Assembly: GCF_030545015.1 (NCBI RefSeq)
Contig: NZ_CP120653.1
Coordinates: forward strand, 1,860,001 to 1,924,000
Source: Myroides sp. JBRI-B21084
GTDB lineage: Bacteria > Bacteroidota > Bacteroidia > Flavobacteriales > Flavobacteriaceae
Reading direction: 5' to 3'
Length of the DNA: 64,000 nucleotides
In this document: in pieces, positions 1 to 8,999 of the stretch
Layout of the letters: the number at the start of each line of letters is the position of its first letter
How positions within the stretch are numbered: position 1 is the stretch's first letter
Made by a program: the position numbers and the translations under genes
The notes under the pieces: model-generated
The model's database searches: none
What the model saw: the letters and a program-made list of their open reading frames with translations, nothing else
What the model was told of the DNA's origin: nothing

Positions 1-636
1 TTGATAAATCAACACATTACCCGGGTGGCCAGCAAAAAACCGAAAGGGAAACATTTTTTTTAGTCCAACAAACGTCATGGGCACCACCGGAATTTCAAAA
101 TCAATAGCCAAACGAAAAGCACCGTCTTTAAAATCATCTAAAATTATTGATTCTTCGTTAGGCACACCACCTTCAGGAAAAATACAAACACTTAACCCTT
201 TAGAAAGCCTTTCGGCAGCCGCAACCATAGTTTGTTGTCTGCTTACTGCACTAGATCTATCAACTAAAATACAGGCTTTTTTATAAAAATATCCAAAAAT
301 GGGTAGTTTAGCCAATTCTTGCTTTCCTACAAAAACAAACGGGTTTTTAACCAAAATAAGCATTAGCATTATATCCATCATCGATGTATGGTTAGCTGTA
401 AGCATATAACTTCTATCGGGGTTAAAATTTTGTTTTGTTACTATGGTTTTTCTAAAACCGGTACCGTAAAACACTGCATAAGCCCAAATACGAGCCAATT
501 TAAAAAAGTATCGGTAAAATTTATCACTTGATAATGAAACAATTAAAAAAGGTGACAGCACCAAAATTACCACTAAAATAATAAGGTAAAACCACGTTTT
601 CCATAAAAACCAAACGGCATTCTTAAAAAGATTCAT
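1..636 (-). CDS. 1-acyl-sn-glycerol-3-phosphate acyltransferase (PlsC family), 3' end outside window
   Basis: This gene is open from its ATG at 636 to the left edge, 212 codons visible. The translation starts MNLFKNAVWFLWKTW and has a hydrophobic N-terminal segment (about residues 8-32). It carries the acyltransferase signature NHTSMMD (NHx4D catalytic motif), followed by FVGKQELAKLPIFG and the FPEGG glycerol-phosphate binding motif. By family it transfers an acyl chain to lysophosphatidic acid in the inner membrane, giving phosphatidic acid for phospholipid synthesis. It is divergent from trpS with a 95-bp gap. The C-terminus cannot be judged because the gene leaves the window. A paralogous role, such as acylation of another lysolipid, cannot be excluded. 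Confidence 0.9.
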   Translation of the reverse strand, partial: MNLFKNAVWFLWKTWFYLIILVVILVLSPFLIVSLSSDKFYRYFFKLARIWAYAVFYGTGFRKTIVTKQNFNPDRSYMLTANHTSMMDIMLMLILVKNPFVFVGKQELAKLPIFGYFYKKACILVDRSSAVSRQQTMVAAAERLSKGLSVCIFPEGGVPNEESIILDDFKDGAFRLAIDFEIPVVPMTFVGLKKMFPFRFFAGHPGNVLIYQ

Positions 637-702
637 GTATTTTTTTGTTAGACACTGCAAATTAATAAATAAATAAAATTAACAACTAACGTTATAAACT
701 TT

Positions 703-710
703 TAAATTTG
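703..710 (+). promoter_or_regulatory. Candidate -7 promoter element of trpS
   Basis: TAAATTTG matches the Bacteroidota TAnnTTTG -7 consensus and lies 21 bp before the trpS ATG. I see no clear TTTG -33 box at the usual distance, so this is a half-match. Confidence 0.4.
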
Positions 711-731
711 TAAAAATTTAATTTTTAAAGA

Positions 732-1700
732 ATGGCAAAAGTATTAACAGGAGTTCAAAGTACCGGAACCCCACACCTTGGAAATCTTTTAGGAGCTATT
801 TTGCCTGCTATTGAAATGGCAAATAATCCTGAAAATGAAACATTTTTATTTATCGCCGATCTACATTCGGCTACACAAATTAAAGATGCTAAAACATTAA
901 AAGAAAATACCTATAGTGTGGCTGCCACTTGGCTTGCATGTGGCCTAGATACCAACCGTGTTACGTTTTACAAACAATCTAGCGTACCGCAAACCTGCGA
1001 ACTTACTTGGTACTTAAGCTGTTTTTTTCCTTTTCAACGCTTAACATTGGCGCATTCGTTTAAAGATAAGTCAAGCTATTTAGAAAACGTAAATGCCGGC
1101 TTATTTACGTACCCAATGTTAATGGCTGCAGATATTTTATTGTACGATGCCGAATTTGTACCTGTTGGTAAAGACCAATTACAGCATTTAGAAATTACAC
1201 GCGATGTAGCTGCCCGTTTTAACAACCAAATGGGTGAAACGTTTGTGTTGCCTAACGCAAAAATTTCGGAAGAAATTATGACTGTTCCAGGTACCGATGG
1301 CGAAAAAATGAGTAAATCTCGTAACAACTTCATTAATATTTTTGAAGACGATAAAAAGCTACGTAAACAAATTATGGCTATTGTTACCGATGCTACTCCG
1401 TTAGAAGATCCTAAAAATCCAGATACCTGCAACGTGTTTGCTATTTACAAATTATTGGCAACGCCAGAACAAACTGATCAAATGCGTGCAAATTATTTAG
1501 GTGGAAATTATGGGTATGGACACGCAAAACAAGCGTTATTTGAATTGATTTGCGACAAGTTTAAAGATATTCGTGAAAAATACACATACTATATGAACCA
1601 CTTGGAAGAAGTTGACCAGTTTTTAACCGAAGGCGCTGCAAAAGCCGCTGTTATTGCCAACGGAACATTGAACCGAGTTAGAGAGAAGTTGGGATATTAA
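732..1700 (+). CDS. trpS: Tryptophan--tRNA ligase
   Basis: This 322-residue cytoplasmic class I aminoacyl-tRNA synthetase charges tRNA-Trp with tryptophan. The length is normal for bacterial TrpRS. The HIGH-type signature is seen as TPHLGN (residues 13-18) and the KMSKS loop as GEKMSKSRNN (about residue 195). The middle holds conserved TrpRS segments such as LMAADILLYDAEFVPVGKDQ. ATG 732 leads straight into the conserved KVLTGVQSTG start of the Rossmann fold, and no upstream extension is needed. It appears monocistronic: it ends at a clear hairpin terminator and is convergent with dprA. Confidence 0.97.
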   Translation: MAKVLTGVQSTGTPHLGNLLGAILPAIEMANNPENETFLFIADLHSATQIKDAKTLKENTYSVAATWLACGLDTNRVTFYKQSSVPQTCELTWYLSCFFPFQRLTLAHSFKDKSSYLENVNAGLFTYPMLMAADILLYDAEFVPVGKDQLQHLEITRDVAARFNNQMGETFVLPNAKISEEIMTVPGTDGEKMSKSRNNFINIFEDDKKLRKQIMAIVTDATPLEDPKNPDTCNVFAIYKLLATPEQTDQMRANYLGGNYGYGHAKQALFELICDKFKDIREKYTYYMNHLEEVDQFLTEGAAKAAVIANGTLNRVREKLGY

Positions 1701-1707
1701 AATGCAA

Positions 1708-1737
1708 AACGCTACTTTAGAAAAGTGGCGTTTTTTT
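1708..1737 (+). terminator. Intrinsic terminator of trpS
   Basis: An 11-bp stem (AACGCTACTTT / AAAGTGGCGTT, one G-U pair) is followed by seven T. It overlaps the end of the convergent dprA gene at 1736. Confidence 0.85.
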
Positions 1738-2845
1738 ATTTCATTTTAAACATTTTTCCGGGTAAACCCACAACAATTCCGTTTAGTTCCAACATCATTA
1801 ATTCAGCATTTAAAACTGGCATTGATAATTGTGTTTGCAAAGCCAATTCATCAATATGTAAGGCTTCGCTTTGTAACGTTTTTAAGATAGTTTGCTGTAA
1901 GTCGGTAAAATCATTTAGGTTGATTTGTTTTTTAACTTCCGCTTGTTTCTTTGGTTCAGCAGATGTATTCCAATTTAAATCTGCAATTAAATGTTCAAAA
2001 TTATAAAGTAACTGTGCACGGTTTTCATGAATCAAACGTAAACAACCTTTACTAAAATCATCATTTATTTTTCCAGGAACTGCATAAACTTCTCTAGCAT
2101 AACCGTTTGCAAAATACGCCGTAGAAAGCGATCCGCCTGTTTCGGCACTTTCAACTACTACAGTTGCGCTACACAAGCCAGCAATTATACGATTTCTGCG
2201 AGTGAACAATTCAGGCACTAAAGTATTAAAACCAGCATATTCTGTTATTATTAACCCATTATTAAACAAATCCTCGTAATATTTCTTGTGCACACTAGGG
2301 TACAATTTTTTAAAACTGGTACCCATTATCCCAACCGTAGGCAAATTATTTTTTCTGGCCTGAAAATAAGCCGCAATATCAACACCATAAGCCATGCCAC
2401 TAACAATTGTAGGCTTGTAAGGCTGTAAATGTTCTATTAATTGCGTTGTTATTTCGTTTCCATAGGCTGAAATTTTTCGTGTACCAACAATAGCTAAACA
2501 ACGGTTGTTTAAAAGCGATAAATCGCCTTTATAGAACAAAATAATAGGTGCATCAACACATTCTTTTAACAAGCTTGGGTAATCATCATCTAAAATACCA
2601 ACGCATTGAATATTGTTCTTTAAAATAAAATTTATTTCGTTTTGAATAATTTCGTGTTTATCAAAATTTTTTAAAGCGTTTTCAATATTTTTAGGAAGGT
2701 TAAAATCGGCAAAAACAGTTTGCTTACTGTTATCAAAAACAGCCTCAACGCTTTTAAAAGTATCTAAAATTTTACGCGTGTTTAAAACACCAACTCCATC
2801 ACAAGCCAGTAATTTTAAGTATGCCGTTAACGTATTTATGTGCAT
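1736..2845 (-). CDS. dprA: DNA-processing protein DprA (Smf)
   Basis: This 369-residue protein is of the family that loads RecA onto incoming single-stranded DNA during natural transformation. A helical SAM-like N-terminal part is followed by the Rossmann-fold core. Visible DprA motifs are VGTRKISAYG and VSGMAYGVDIAAY (the conserved SGxAxGID-type loop), then TRRNRIIAGL and VVVESAETGGSL. A C-terminal winged-helix-like DprA_WH segment (about residues 310-366) completes the normal architecture. The gene stands alone, convergent with trpS and divergent from the HU-CCDC81/SPOR gene. Other competence genes are not visible in the window, so an active transformation pathway is only inferred. Confidence 0.95.
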   Translation of the reverse strand: MHINTLTAYLKLLACDGVGVLNTRKILDTFKSVEAVFDNSKQTVFADFNLPKNIENALKNFDKHEIIQNEINFILKNNIQCVGILDDDYPSLLKECVDAPIILFYKGDLSLLNNRCLAIVGTRKISAYGNEITTQLIEHLQPYKPTIVSGMAYGVDIAAYFQARKNNLPTVGIMGTSFKKLYPSVHKKYYEDLFNNGLIITEYAGFNTLVPELFTRRNRIIAGLCSATVVVESAETGGSLSTAYFANGYAREVYAVPGKINDDFSKGCLRLIHENRAQLLYNFEHLIADLNWNTSAEPKKQAEVKKQINLNDFTDLQQTILKTLQSEALHIDELALQTQLSMPVLNAELMMLELNGIVVGLPGKMFKMK

Positions 2846-3010
2846 GTATTTGTAAAAATTCTTATTATTAATAAATATATATCTTTTTTTGGTTTGAAAA
2901 AAATCACGTTATCAATACGTTACAAATCACAAGAACGTTAAAACCAAAATTGTTGATAACATTTGTGAATAAATTTCTGCAAACAATGTTGATTTTCTTA
3001 TTTTTGCTCT

Positions 3011-3934
3011 ATGATGATCGAAAAACATATTTCCGCATTATTATACCGATACCAATGCGTAACGGTACCTGGTTTTGGTGCATTTATCACCGAAACAGTT
3101 TCGGCACGCTTTAACGAAACCAGCCAAACCTTTGTTCCACCTAAAAAAACCATATTGTTTAACAGCTTGTTACAGCAAAACGATGGTTTATTAGCCAACC
3201 ATATTGCTTTAGAAGAAAACATTTCTTTTAACCAAGCAGTTGCGTTAATTTACGAACAAGTGAACAGCTGGAAAAACACTTTGCACGAGCAACAGGTTAT
3301 TTACCTAAAAAACATTGGTGAATTAACTTTAAACAGCGAAGATAAAATTCAATTTGAACCAGTAGGTTCAACCAATTACCTAACATCTTCGTTTGGTTTA
3401 TCTGCAGTAGTAGCAACCGCAATAACAAACGAACAAACAAAACCTACAAAAGTAGTTTCAATATCAAAATCAAAGCCGCGTTTACAATGGGTGCGTTATA
3501 CAGCCGCTGCAGCCGCTTTAATTGGTTTATACAGTTCGGTTTCAACTTATCAAGAATATGAGTTGTACCAAGAAAAAAAGTTAGCAGTTGAAAAAGAAGT
3601 TCAAAATAAAATTGAACAAAAATTACAACAAGCAACTTTTGTAATTGAAACTCCTGAAATTATTACTCAAAAAGTAGCAGAAGTTACTAAGGAGGTTGAA
3701 AAAAAACCTTTTCATATTGTTGCTGGTGCTTTTAAAACCGAAGCTAAGGCTCAAATTTTAACTAATGAGTTAAAAGAAAAAGGTTACGAAAACGCTAAAT
3801 ATCTTGACCCTTCTAAACATAATATGCGACCAGTAGTTTACAACAGCTACACATCGCTTGAAGAAGCACAAACCGAATTGCGTTTAATTCACGAAAAAGT
3901 GAATAAAGACGCTTGGATTTTTATTGAAAATTAA
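3011..3934 (+). CDS. HU-CCDC81 and SPOR domain-containing membrane protein
   Basis: This 307-residue protein has a three-part architecture. An N-terminal HU-like CCDC81 pair (about residues 1-120, with VPGFGAFI and a PPKKTILFN segment) is followed by a single transmembrane helix near residues 160-180 (AAAALIGLYSSV). A C-terminal SPOR domain (about 230-305) begins KPFHIVAGAFKTEAKA. SPOR domains bind denuded septal peptidoglycan, so a role in cell division or envelope biogenesis is likely; the HU-CCDC81 part suggests DNA or protein binding on the cytoplasmic side. Two ATGs, at 3011 and 3014, are equally possible. A TATTTTTG element at 2999-3006 ends only 5 bp before the first ATG, so the transcript may be almost leaderless. 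Confidence 0.85.
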   Translation: MMIEKHISALLYRYQCVTVPGFGAFITETVSARFNETSQTFVPPKKTILFNSLLQQNDGLLANHIALEENISFNQAVALIYEQVNSWKNTLHEQQVIYLKNIGELTLNSEDKIQFEPVGSTNYLTSSFGLSAVVATAITNEQTKPTKVVSISKSKPRLQWVRYTAAAAALIGLYSSVSTYQEYELYQEKKLAVEKEVQNKIEQKLQQATFVIETPEIITQKVAEVTKEVEKKPFHIVAGAFKTEAKAQILTNELKEKGYENAKYLDPSKHNMRPVVYNSYTSLEEAQTELRLIHEKVNKDAWIFIEN

Positions 3935-3938
3935 GCTT

Positions 3939-3963
3939 AAAAAGACCGTTAAGGTCTTTTTTT
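3939..3963 (+). terminator. Intrinsic terminator after HU-CCDC81/SPOR gene
   Basis: Stem AAAAGACC / GGTCTTTT with a 5-nt loop, followed by a T run, five bases after the stop codon. Confidence 0.8.
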
Positions 3964-3985
3964 TATGTGTATAAATAAAAACTAC

Positions 3986-3993
3986 TACTTTTG
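3986..3993 (+). promoter_or_regulatory. Candidate -7 promoter element of the thioesterase gene
   Basis: TACTTTTG fits TAnnTTTG and lies 15 bp before the ATG at 4009, just downstream of the preceding terminator. No clear -33 box is visible. Confidence 0.4.
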
Positions 3994-4008
3994 TAAAAAA
4001 TAACAAAT

Positions 4009-4518
4009 ATGCAACCTAAAACCCCAAACGATTCTATTACTATTTTAACAGATATTGTTTTACCAGGCGAAACAAACCCTTTAAACAACCTTTTTGGTGG
4101 TGAATTATTAGCCCGTATGGATCGCGCAGCAAGTATTACTGCTCGCCGACATTCACGCAGAATTTGCGTAACAGCATCGGTAAACAACGTTGCTTTTAAC
4201 AAAAGTATTCCTTTAGGAAGTGTGGTTACCGTAGAAGCTAAAGTTTCTAGAACTTTTAGAAGTTCAATGGAGATATTTTTAGATGTTTGGATTGAAGATC
4301 GCGAATCGGGTAACCGACAAAAAGCGAACGAAGCCATTTATACTTTTGTTGCTGTTGATGAAATGGGTACACCTGTTGAAGTTCCTGCTCTTATTCCTGA
4401 AACAGAAGAAGAAAAAAGCCGTTTTGATGCTGCGCTTCGCCGCAAACAACTAAGCTTGGTTTTAGCAGGTAAAATGTTACCTAGTGAAGCTACCGAACTT
4501 AAAGCTTTATTTACATAA
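4009..4518 (+). CDS. Acyl-CoA thioesterase, hotdog fold
   Basis: This 169-residue cytosolic protein is of the YciA/ACOT-type hotdog thioesterase family, which hydrolyses acyl-CoA to free fatty acid and CoA. The defining segment NPLNNLFGGELLARMD (about residues 24-39) corresponds to the family's N-x-G-x-LFGG-x-L-x-x-MD helix start with its catalytic Asn and Asp region. It is followed by the conserved RRHSRRICVTASV strand. Length and single-domain structure are normal. It is monocistronic, between two hairpin terminators. Substrate chain length cannot be read from sequence. Confidence 0.88.
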   Translation: MQPKTPNDSITILTDIVLPGETNPLNNLFGGELLARMDRAASITARRHSRRICVTASVNNVAFNKSIPLGSVVTVEAKVSRTFRSSMEIFLDVWIEDRESGNRQKANEAIYTFVAVDEMGTPVEVPALIPETEEEKSRFDAALRRKQLSLVLAGKMLPSEATELKALFT

Positions 4519-4554
4519 AAAAAGAGTAGGCACTAACCTACTCTTTTTTTTTTG
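4519..4554. terminator. Bidirectional intrinsic terminator
   Basis: Stem AAAAGAGTAGG / CCTACTCTTTT around a 6-nt loop, with A and T runs on either side. It serves both the thioesterase gene and the convergent gene ending at 4565. Confidence 0.85.
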
Positions 4555-4564
4555 AATAATTTAA

Positions 4565-5788
4565 TTATCTACCTCCACGGGTCATTCCACTGCCTGATGA
4601 ACTTCTTCCGCCACCTATTGAACCACTACTGCGGTTCATTGAAGGAGCTGCAGAACGATTCATGCTTGGAGACGAGCTACGCATCGTAGATGAAGAACTT
4701 CTACTTGAACTTGGTTGACTAAAAGTTCTATTTGGTTGAGATGAAATACGTGATGAACGCTCTATTCTTGAACTTGCTGGTGCAGATTCTCTTCTTTCAA
4801 AAGTTGAATTTGAACGTATGTTTCTAAAATTATTATTTTCTACTTTAACGCGTTCTGTACTTGTTGAACGAACTCTTGAAAAATCACTGTTATTTACTCT
4901 TTGTCTTTCTGAATTTATGGTATTAGATCTACTAAAGCCCATATTACTTCGGTCTAAATTTTGGCTTCTTGAAACACTTTCAGCTCTATTACCGCTTCGC
5001 AAACCATTAGCTTGATTCATTGAGGAATTTCTAGAACTTCTCGATGCTTCTAACCCATGACGATTTGTAACATTTTCGTTACGACTTGCAAAAGATCTGT
5101 TTGGACTTTTACGTTCTAACGAATTCCCTCTTACATTGTTGTACATTCTATCTGCACGCACCATACGGCGGTTATCAGTATATGAATATCTATTTCTTTG
5201 GTCTATGTGCGAATATATATGGCGGTGGTATCTAAACACAGGCATTGGGCGCCAATATGAATAATACGTTGGATAATACCCCCAATACCAAGGTGAATAA
5301 TACGGACGATATGTTGCTAACCAAAACAAATCAAAAAACACAGGTGTTGAATAATAATAAGGCTCATAAATATAGTTAGGACCATAAATAAATGAGTTAC
5401 CAACAATTTGTACATGAACTGTTTTATTGCGTTGACGCTCTAATTCGATCGTTGCAACATCTTGAAACTGATCTTGTCCTAAAACTGATTGAATTACAAT
5501 TACACGCATATCGTTTTCGGCAACTTCAACAACACGTAAATAATCTACATAATTATCGTTGTTTAAATCCAAATTTGATATTTGTGCCGAAGGATCGTTT
5601 ATTCTTCGCTCAAAATCTTCTAAATCTCTAGATTCGCCAAAAATAGATGCTACTGCTTGCAAATCTAGATTGTCAGAAATATCGTAATTCTGAGCCACAA
5701 CAGTTGCATTACCTCTGTTGTACTGCGCATTACTTACACTTGCTGTAAGCATGGCTGCTGCTATTAATGCGAATCTAAATATTTTCAT
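4565..5788 (-). CDS. Exported Ser/Arg/Asn-rich low-complexity protein of unknown function
   Basis: I chose the ATG at 5788 rather than 5842 because it gives a clean Sec signal peptide (MKIFRFALIAAAMLTASVSNAQ) and a 407-residue product. After the signal is a soluble region of about 120 residues containing a Lys/Gln-rich strand pattern. It is followed by a striking Tyr/Pro/Trp-rich stretch (residues ~135-195, e.g. YYSPWYWGYYPTYYSYW), then about 190 residues dominated by Ser, Arg and Asn, and a Gly/Ser/Arg tail ending SGMTRGGR. No catalytic motif is visible and I do not recognise a family. The basic tail suggests binding to DNA, LPS or another polyanion in the envelope, which is inference only. 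It is flanked by terminators on both sides, so it is its own unit. Confidence 0.75.
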   Translation of the reverse strand: MKIFRFALIAAAMLTASVSNAQYNRGNATVVAQNYDISDNLDLQAVASIFGESRDLEDFERRINDPSAQISNLDLNNDNYVDYLRVVEVAENDMRVIVIQSVLGQDQFQDVATIELERQRNKTVHVQIVGNSFIYGPNYIYEPYYYSTPVFFDLFWLATYRPYYSPWYWGYYPTYYSYWRPMPVFRYHRHIYSHIDQRNRYSYTDNRRMVRADRMYNNVRGNSLERKSPNRSFASRNENVTNRHGLEASRSSRNSSMNQANGLRSGNRAESVSRSQNLDRSNMGFSRSNTINSERQRVNNSDFSRVRSTSTERVKVENNNFRNIRSNSTFERRESAPASSRIERSSRISSQPNRTFSQPSSSRSSSSTMRSSSPSMNRSAAPSMNRSSGSIGGGRSSSGSGMTRGGR

Positions 5789-5856
5789 TTTTATTGTTTT
5801 TAGTTTTTTATTACATTTTAAAAATATCAAGTACTGTGCCAAAGTTTTTAAAACAG

Positions 5857-5886
5857 AAAAAGACCTCGAAAATCGAGGTCTTTTAA
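5857..5886 (-). terminator. Intrinsic terminator of the OmpA-like gene
   Basis: A 12-bp stem (AAAAGACCTCGA / TCGAGGTCTTTT, 3-nt loop) lies 15 bases past the stop codon on the minus strand. Confidence 0.85.
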
Positions 5887-5901
5887 CATATAAAAGTATG
5901 T

Positions 5902-7812
5902 TTATTTTTTAGTAATAATAAACTCTGAACGGCGGTTAATTGCATGTTGATCTTCAGTACAATTTTCACCACAATCAACTTTTGGTTGGCTTTCACCGTA
6001 ACCACGAGCTTCTAAACGATCAGGGCTTATTCCTTTAGAAATAACATATTGTCTTGTTGAACGAGCACGCTCATCAGATAGTTTTAAGTTGTAAACATCA
6101 CTTCCTCTATTATCGGTATGTGATTCAATCTTAATCATCATTCCTGGGTTACGTTGTAAAATTTGAACTAATTTATTTAACTCAAACGCACCTTGTTGCG
6201 TAATATTAGCTTTGTTAAATTCAAAATAAATATCGCCTAATAAAATCTTCTCTGGAATTACAATCATTTCAATTGGTCGTAAAGCTACGTCAATTGGGTA
6301 TTTACCATTACCCCATTTTTGTAACTCAACATCTCTACCTTCGTAACCTTCTGCAGCTACTTGTAAAGCAAAAACTTTGTTACAGTCGGTATCGTAGCGT
6401 ACAATTCCGTAAGCATCGGTAAAGCGTGTTTCAATAACATTTTTATCGTAATCTAAGATTGCTACTTCTGCATTTTTAATAATAGCACCTGTTTTTACAT
6501 CTGTTACTGTAATTACCATTTCGGTAACACAAACCGGACGAACTTTGTAAATATCATCACGCCCTACACGGTTTGTTGACACAAAACCAATACCTTTATC
6601 AGGGTAGAATGATAAGTGAAAATCGTCTTTTGCTGTGTTAATAGGGTCACCAATATTGCGAACTGCAGCGTTAGGATCACTTAAATCGTACATATACAAA
6701 TCTAAACCACCAAAACCTTTATGAGCATTTGAAGCAAATATTAACTTTCCGTCTTCAGATATAAAAGGAAACGATTCGCGACCTTCGGTATTTACTATAG
6801 CACCTAAGTTTTCAGGTGTTCCGTAAGTTCCGTCTTCATTTAAATCAACTCTCCAAATATCCATATCACCTACAGAACCTGGCATATCAGATGCAAAATA
6901 CAATGTTTTACCATCTGGTGTAACAGCTGGGTTACTTACCATGTAATCTTTTGAGTTGAAAGGTACTGGTTCAATATCTTTCCAGCTTTTTCCGTTGTAT
7001 TTAGCACGGTAAACATGTACCTTATCTTTTTTCAAACGGTTTTTCTTATCTCTTTTAAAATCACCGCTACGGAAACCTTCTGTTGCAAAAAACATAGTTT
7101 GCCCATCTGCAGTAACTGTTGTTGGCCCGTCGTGATGTTTTGTATTTAGTTCATTAACTGGCTTAATGTCTATGAATTTATCTTCATCAGAAACATAAGT
7201 TGCTGCATAAACATTCAAAAAAGGTTGATTATTCCAGCCATATTTCTTTTTAGATTCGTCACGTGCCGATGCAAAATAAAGGGTATTATCGGTTGTTAAA
7301 ATACCACCAAAATCAGAAAAAAGAGAATTGTTAATACGGCTGTCTTCAAAAGTAAACAAAGCTTCTTGGCTTCTAAGAGCAGGTATGTAATCTGGATCTT
7401 TAAGAAATTCAATTGTACGAGAATCTTCTGGTTTTAAATCGGCGAATTTCTTCATGATTTTGTTCGAAGTATCGTAACGACCACTTGCCTTTAGCATTTG
7501 TGCATATTTAAAATAAACCTCAGGATCTTGGTTTGGGTTTAATTCAATTGCCTTTGCATACCATTTAGCCGACTCTACAGTGTTAAATAAATGGTAATAG
7601 CTTTCTGCAAGCTGCAATATAACGTAACTATCGGTTTTTTCACCGCGTACTAACTTTTTGTAATGCTCTACAGCTTCAACAAATTCGTATCGTTTAAACA
7701 AATTATCAGCATGCTTTAAGCGCTCTTGCGGAGTGCTTATAAACCCTGTGTTTTGTGCTTGTGCGGTATATAATGAACCTATTAATAGGAGTGATAAGTA
7801 AATTTTTCTCAT
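5902..7812 (-). CDS. TPR-PD40-OmpA family outer-membrane/peptidoglycan protein (PorE-like)
   Basis: This 636-residue protein has a signal peptide (MRKIYLSLLLIGSLYTAQAQ). TPR-like helices follow (about 25-125), then a PD40/WD40-like beta-propeller (about 165-405, repeated blades such as TPDGKTLYFASD and SEDGKLIFASN). A carboxypeptidase-regulatory-like beta-sandwich (about 415-505) precedes a C-terminal OmpA peptidoglycan-binding domain (about 525-634, with ESHTDNRGSDVYNLKLSDER and RRSEFIITKK). This order matches PorE of Porphyromonas, a T9SS component anchoring the outer-membrane machinery to peptidoglycan. It lies 18 bp downstream of a PorP/SprF gene, so the two likely form an operon and a complex. 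A paralogue with the same domains is at 35453-37414. Confidence 0.88.
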   Translation of the reverse strand: MRKIYLSLLLIGSLYTAQAQNTGFISTPQERLKHADNLFKRYEFVEAVEHYKKLVRGEKTDSYVILQLAESYYHLFNTVESAKWYAKAIELNPNQDPEVYFKYAQMLKASGRYDTSNKIMKKFADLKPEDSRTIEFLKDPDYIPALRSQEALFTFEDSRINNSLFSDFGGILTTDNTLYFASARDESKKKYGWNNQPFLNVYAATYVSDEDKFIDIKPVNELNTKHHDGPTTVTADGQTMFFATEGFRSGDFKRDKKNRLKKDKVHVYRAKYNGKSWKDIEPVPFNSKDYMVSNPAVTPDGKTLYFASDMPGSVGDMDIWRVDLNEDGTYGTPENLGAIVNTEGRESFPFISEDGKLIFASNAHKGFGGLDLYMYDLSDPNAAVRNIGDPINTAKDDFHLSFYPDKGIGFVSTNRVGRDDIYKVRPVCVTEMVITVTDVKTGAIIKNAEVAILDYDKNVIETRFTDAYGIVRYDTDCNKVFALQVAAEGYEGRDVELQKWGNGKYPIDVALRPIEMIVIPEKILLGDIYFEFNKANITQQGAFELNKLVQILQRNPGMMIKIESHTDNRGSDVYNLKLSDERARSTRQYVISKGISPDRLEARGYGESQPKVDCGENCTEDQHAINRRSEFIITKK

Positions 7813-7830
7813 GATTTATTTTAGCATAAT

Positions 7831-8757
7831 TTAGAAGAAACGTGGTGAACTGTATACTTTTTTCTTGTAGAAAACATCAAATAATAAAAACACCTCGTGT
7901 GAACCTTTTGATGTGAAATCTAATCTAGACGTTGTTTGATCATACGCATATCCAACTCTAATTTTTGGTGTTACTCTATAATTTACCATTGCACCAATTG
8001 CATCTTGTAAACGGTAAGTTACACCAAATTCTAATTTTTCATCGTACATTGCGTTAACAGATAAATCTACTGAAACTGGTGATTCAGTTGCCATTTTTAA
8101 CATGGTTGAAGGTTTAATTTTCCATTCTCTGTTTAAATCGAAAACATATCCACCTGTCAAAAACATATGGGCTACATCGGTACCAAATTTACGATTATTC
8201 TTCTCTACATAGGTATTTTTCATAAAATTCGGCATACTAAAACCTGCGTAGTATTTGTTTGTAAAATAAAACAAACCTGCACCAAAGTTAAATTGTGTAG
8301 AGCTGCTATCTTCAGCAAAAACAATATCGCTTTTGTTAGGTAAAGTACCGTTAATATCGCTAAAAAATCCAATTTCTTGCATTGTTACCCCACCCTTAAC
8401 ACCAAGTGCTAAACTGTGACCTTGCCCTAATCTAACAGTATAAGATACATCTGCAAATACATTATTTTCACTTACTGGACCAATTTGATCGTTGATATAC
8501 GATAAACCTACCCCAACATTTTTTGCTACAGGCGTATGTAAAAATGCTGTTGCTGTTTTAGGTGCATCGGTTATACCAACCCATTGTGTTCTGTACAAAA
8601 CACCAGTAGACAAGTAATCATTAATACCTGCATATGCTGGGTTAAATACACTTTGGTTGTACATATACTGCGTATAATGCGGGTCTTGTTGGGCAAACCC
8701 CTTTAAACTTCCTAGTAGAATACAAACTACTGCAACTATACTCTTATTTATTTTCAT
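7831..8757 (-). CDS. PorP/SprF family type IX secretion membrane protein
   Basis: I chose ATG 8757 over 8778 because it begins a normal signal peptide (MKINKSIVAVVCILLGSLKGFAQ), leaving a 308-residue precursor. The mature N-terminus QQDPHYTQYMYNQSVFNPAYAG is the diagnostic opening of the PorP/SprF family. The rest is an alternating beta-strand pattern ending in aromatic VYSSPRFF, as expected for an outer-membrane barrel. SprF is needed for surface delivery of SprB in gliding flavobacteria. This copy has no giant adhesin beside it, only the downstream OmpA-like partner. It may serve a client encoded elsewhere. Confidence 0.9.
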   Translation of the reverse strand: MKINKSIVAVVCILLGSLKGFAQQDPHYTQYMYNQSVFNPAYAGINDYLSTGVLYRTQWVGITDAPKTATAFLHTPVAKNVGVGLSYINDQIGPVSENNVFADVSYTVRLGQGHSLALGVKGGVTMQEIGFFSDINGTLPNKSDIVFAEDSSSTQFNFGAGLFYFTNKYYAGFSMPNFMKNTYVEKNNRKFGTDVAHMFLTGGYVFDLNREWKIKPSTMLKMATESPVSVDLSVNAMYDEKLEFGVTYRLQDAIGAMVNYRVTPKIRVGYAYDQTTSRLDFTSKGSHEVFLLFDVFYKKKVYSSPRFF

Positions 8758-8962
8758 AAGGACAAATTTATATTTCAATATTACAAAGTTAATTTTTAAT
8801 TTTTTCTACCATAATTATTGCTAATTATTTCTTTACAAACTGCCGTTGTTAAGAATTTACTAAAATAACAATATTAATTTAATATAATCAAGATTTTTTT
8901 CAATATTTAAAAAAAAGTATAATTACATAAAATAATTAACTATTTCTTAAATGCTATTTTAA

Positions 8963-8970
8963 TAAATTTG
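8963..8970 (+). promoter_or_regulatory. Candidate -7 promoter element of hflX
   Basis: TAAATTTG, a TAnnTTTG match, 29 bp before the hflX ATG. The surrounding 221-bp divergent spacer (8779-8999) is very AT-rich and holds nothing else I can support. Confidence 0.4.
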
Positions 8971-8999
8971 CAAGAAATACCCCGTTAAAAAAATAAAAA

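Noticed and set aside
77-286. Plus-strand open frame of 69 codons
   Set aside because: It is antisense to the PlsC gene, which has clear acyltransferase motifs.
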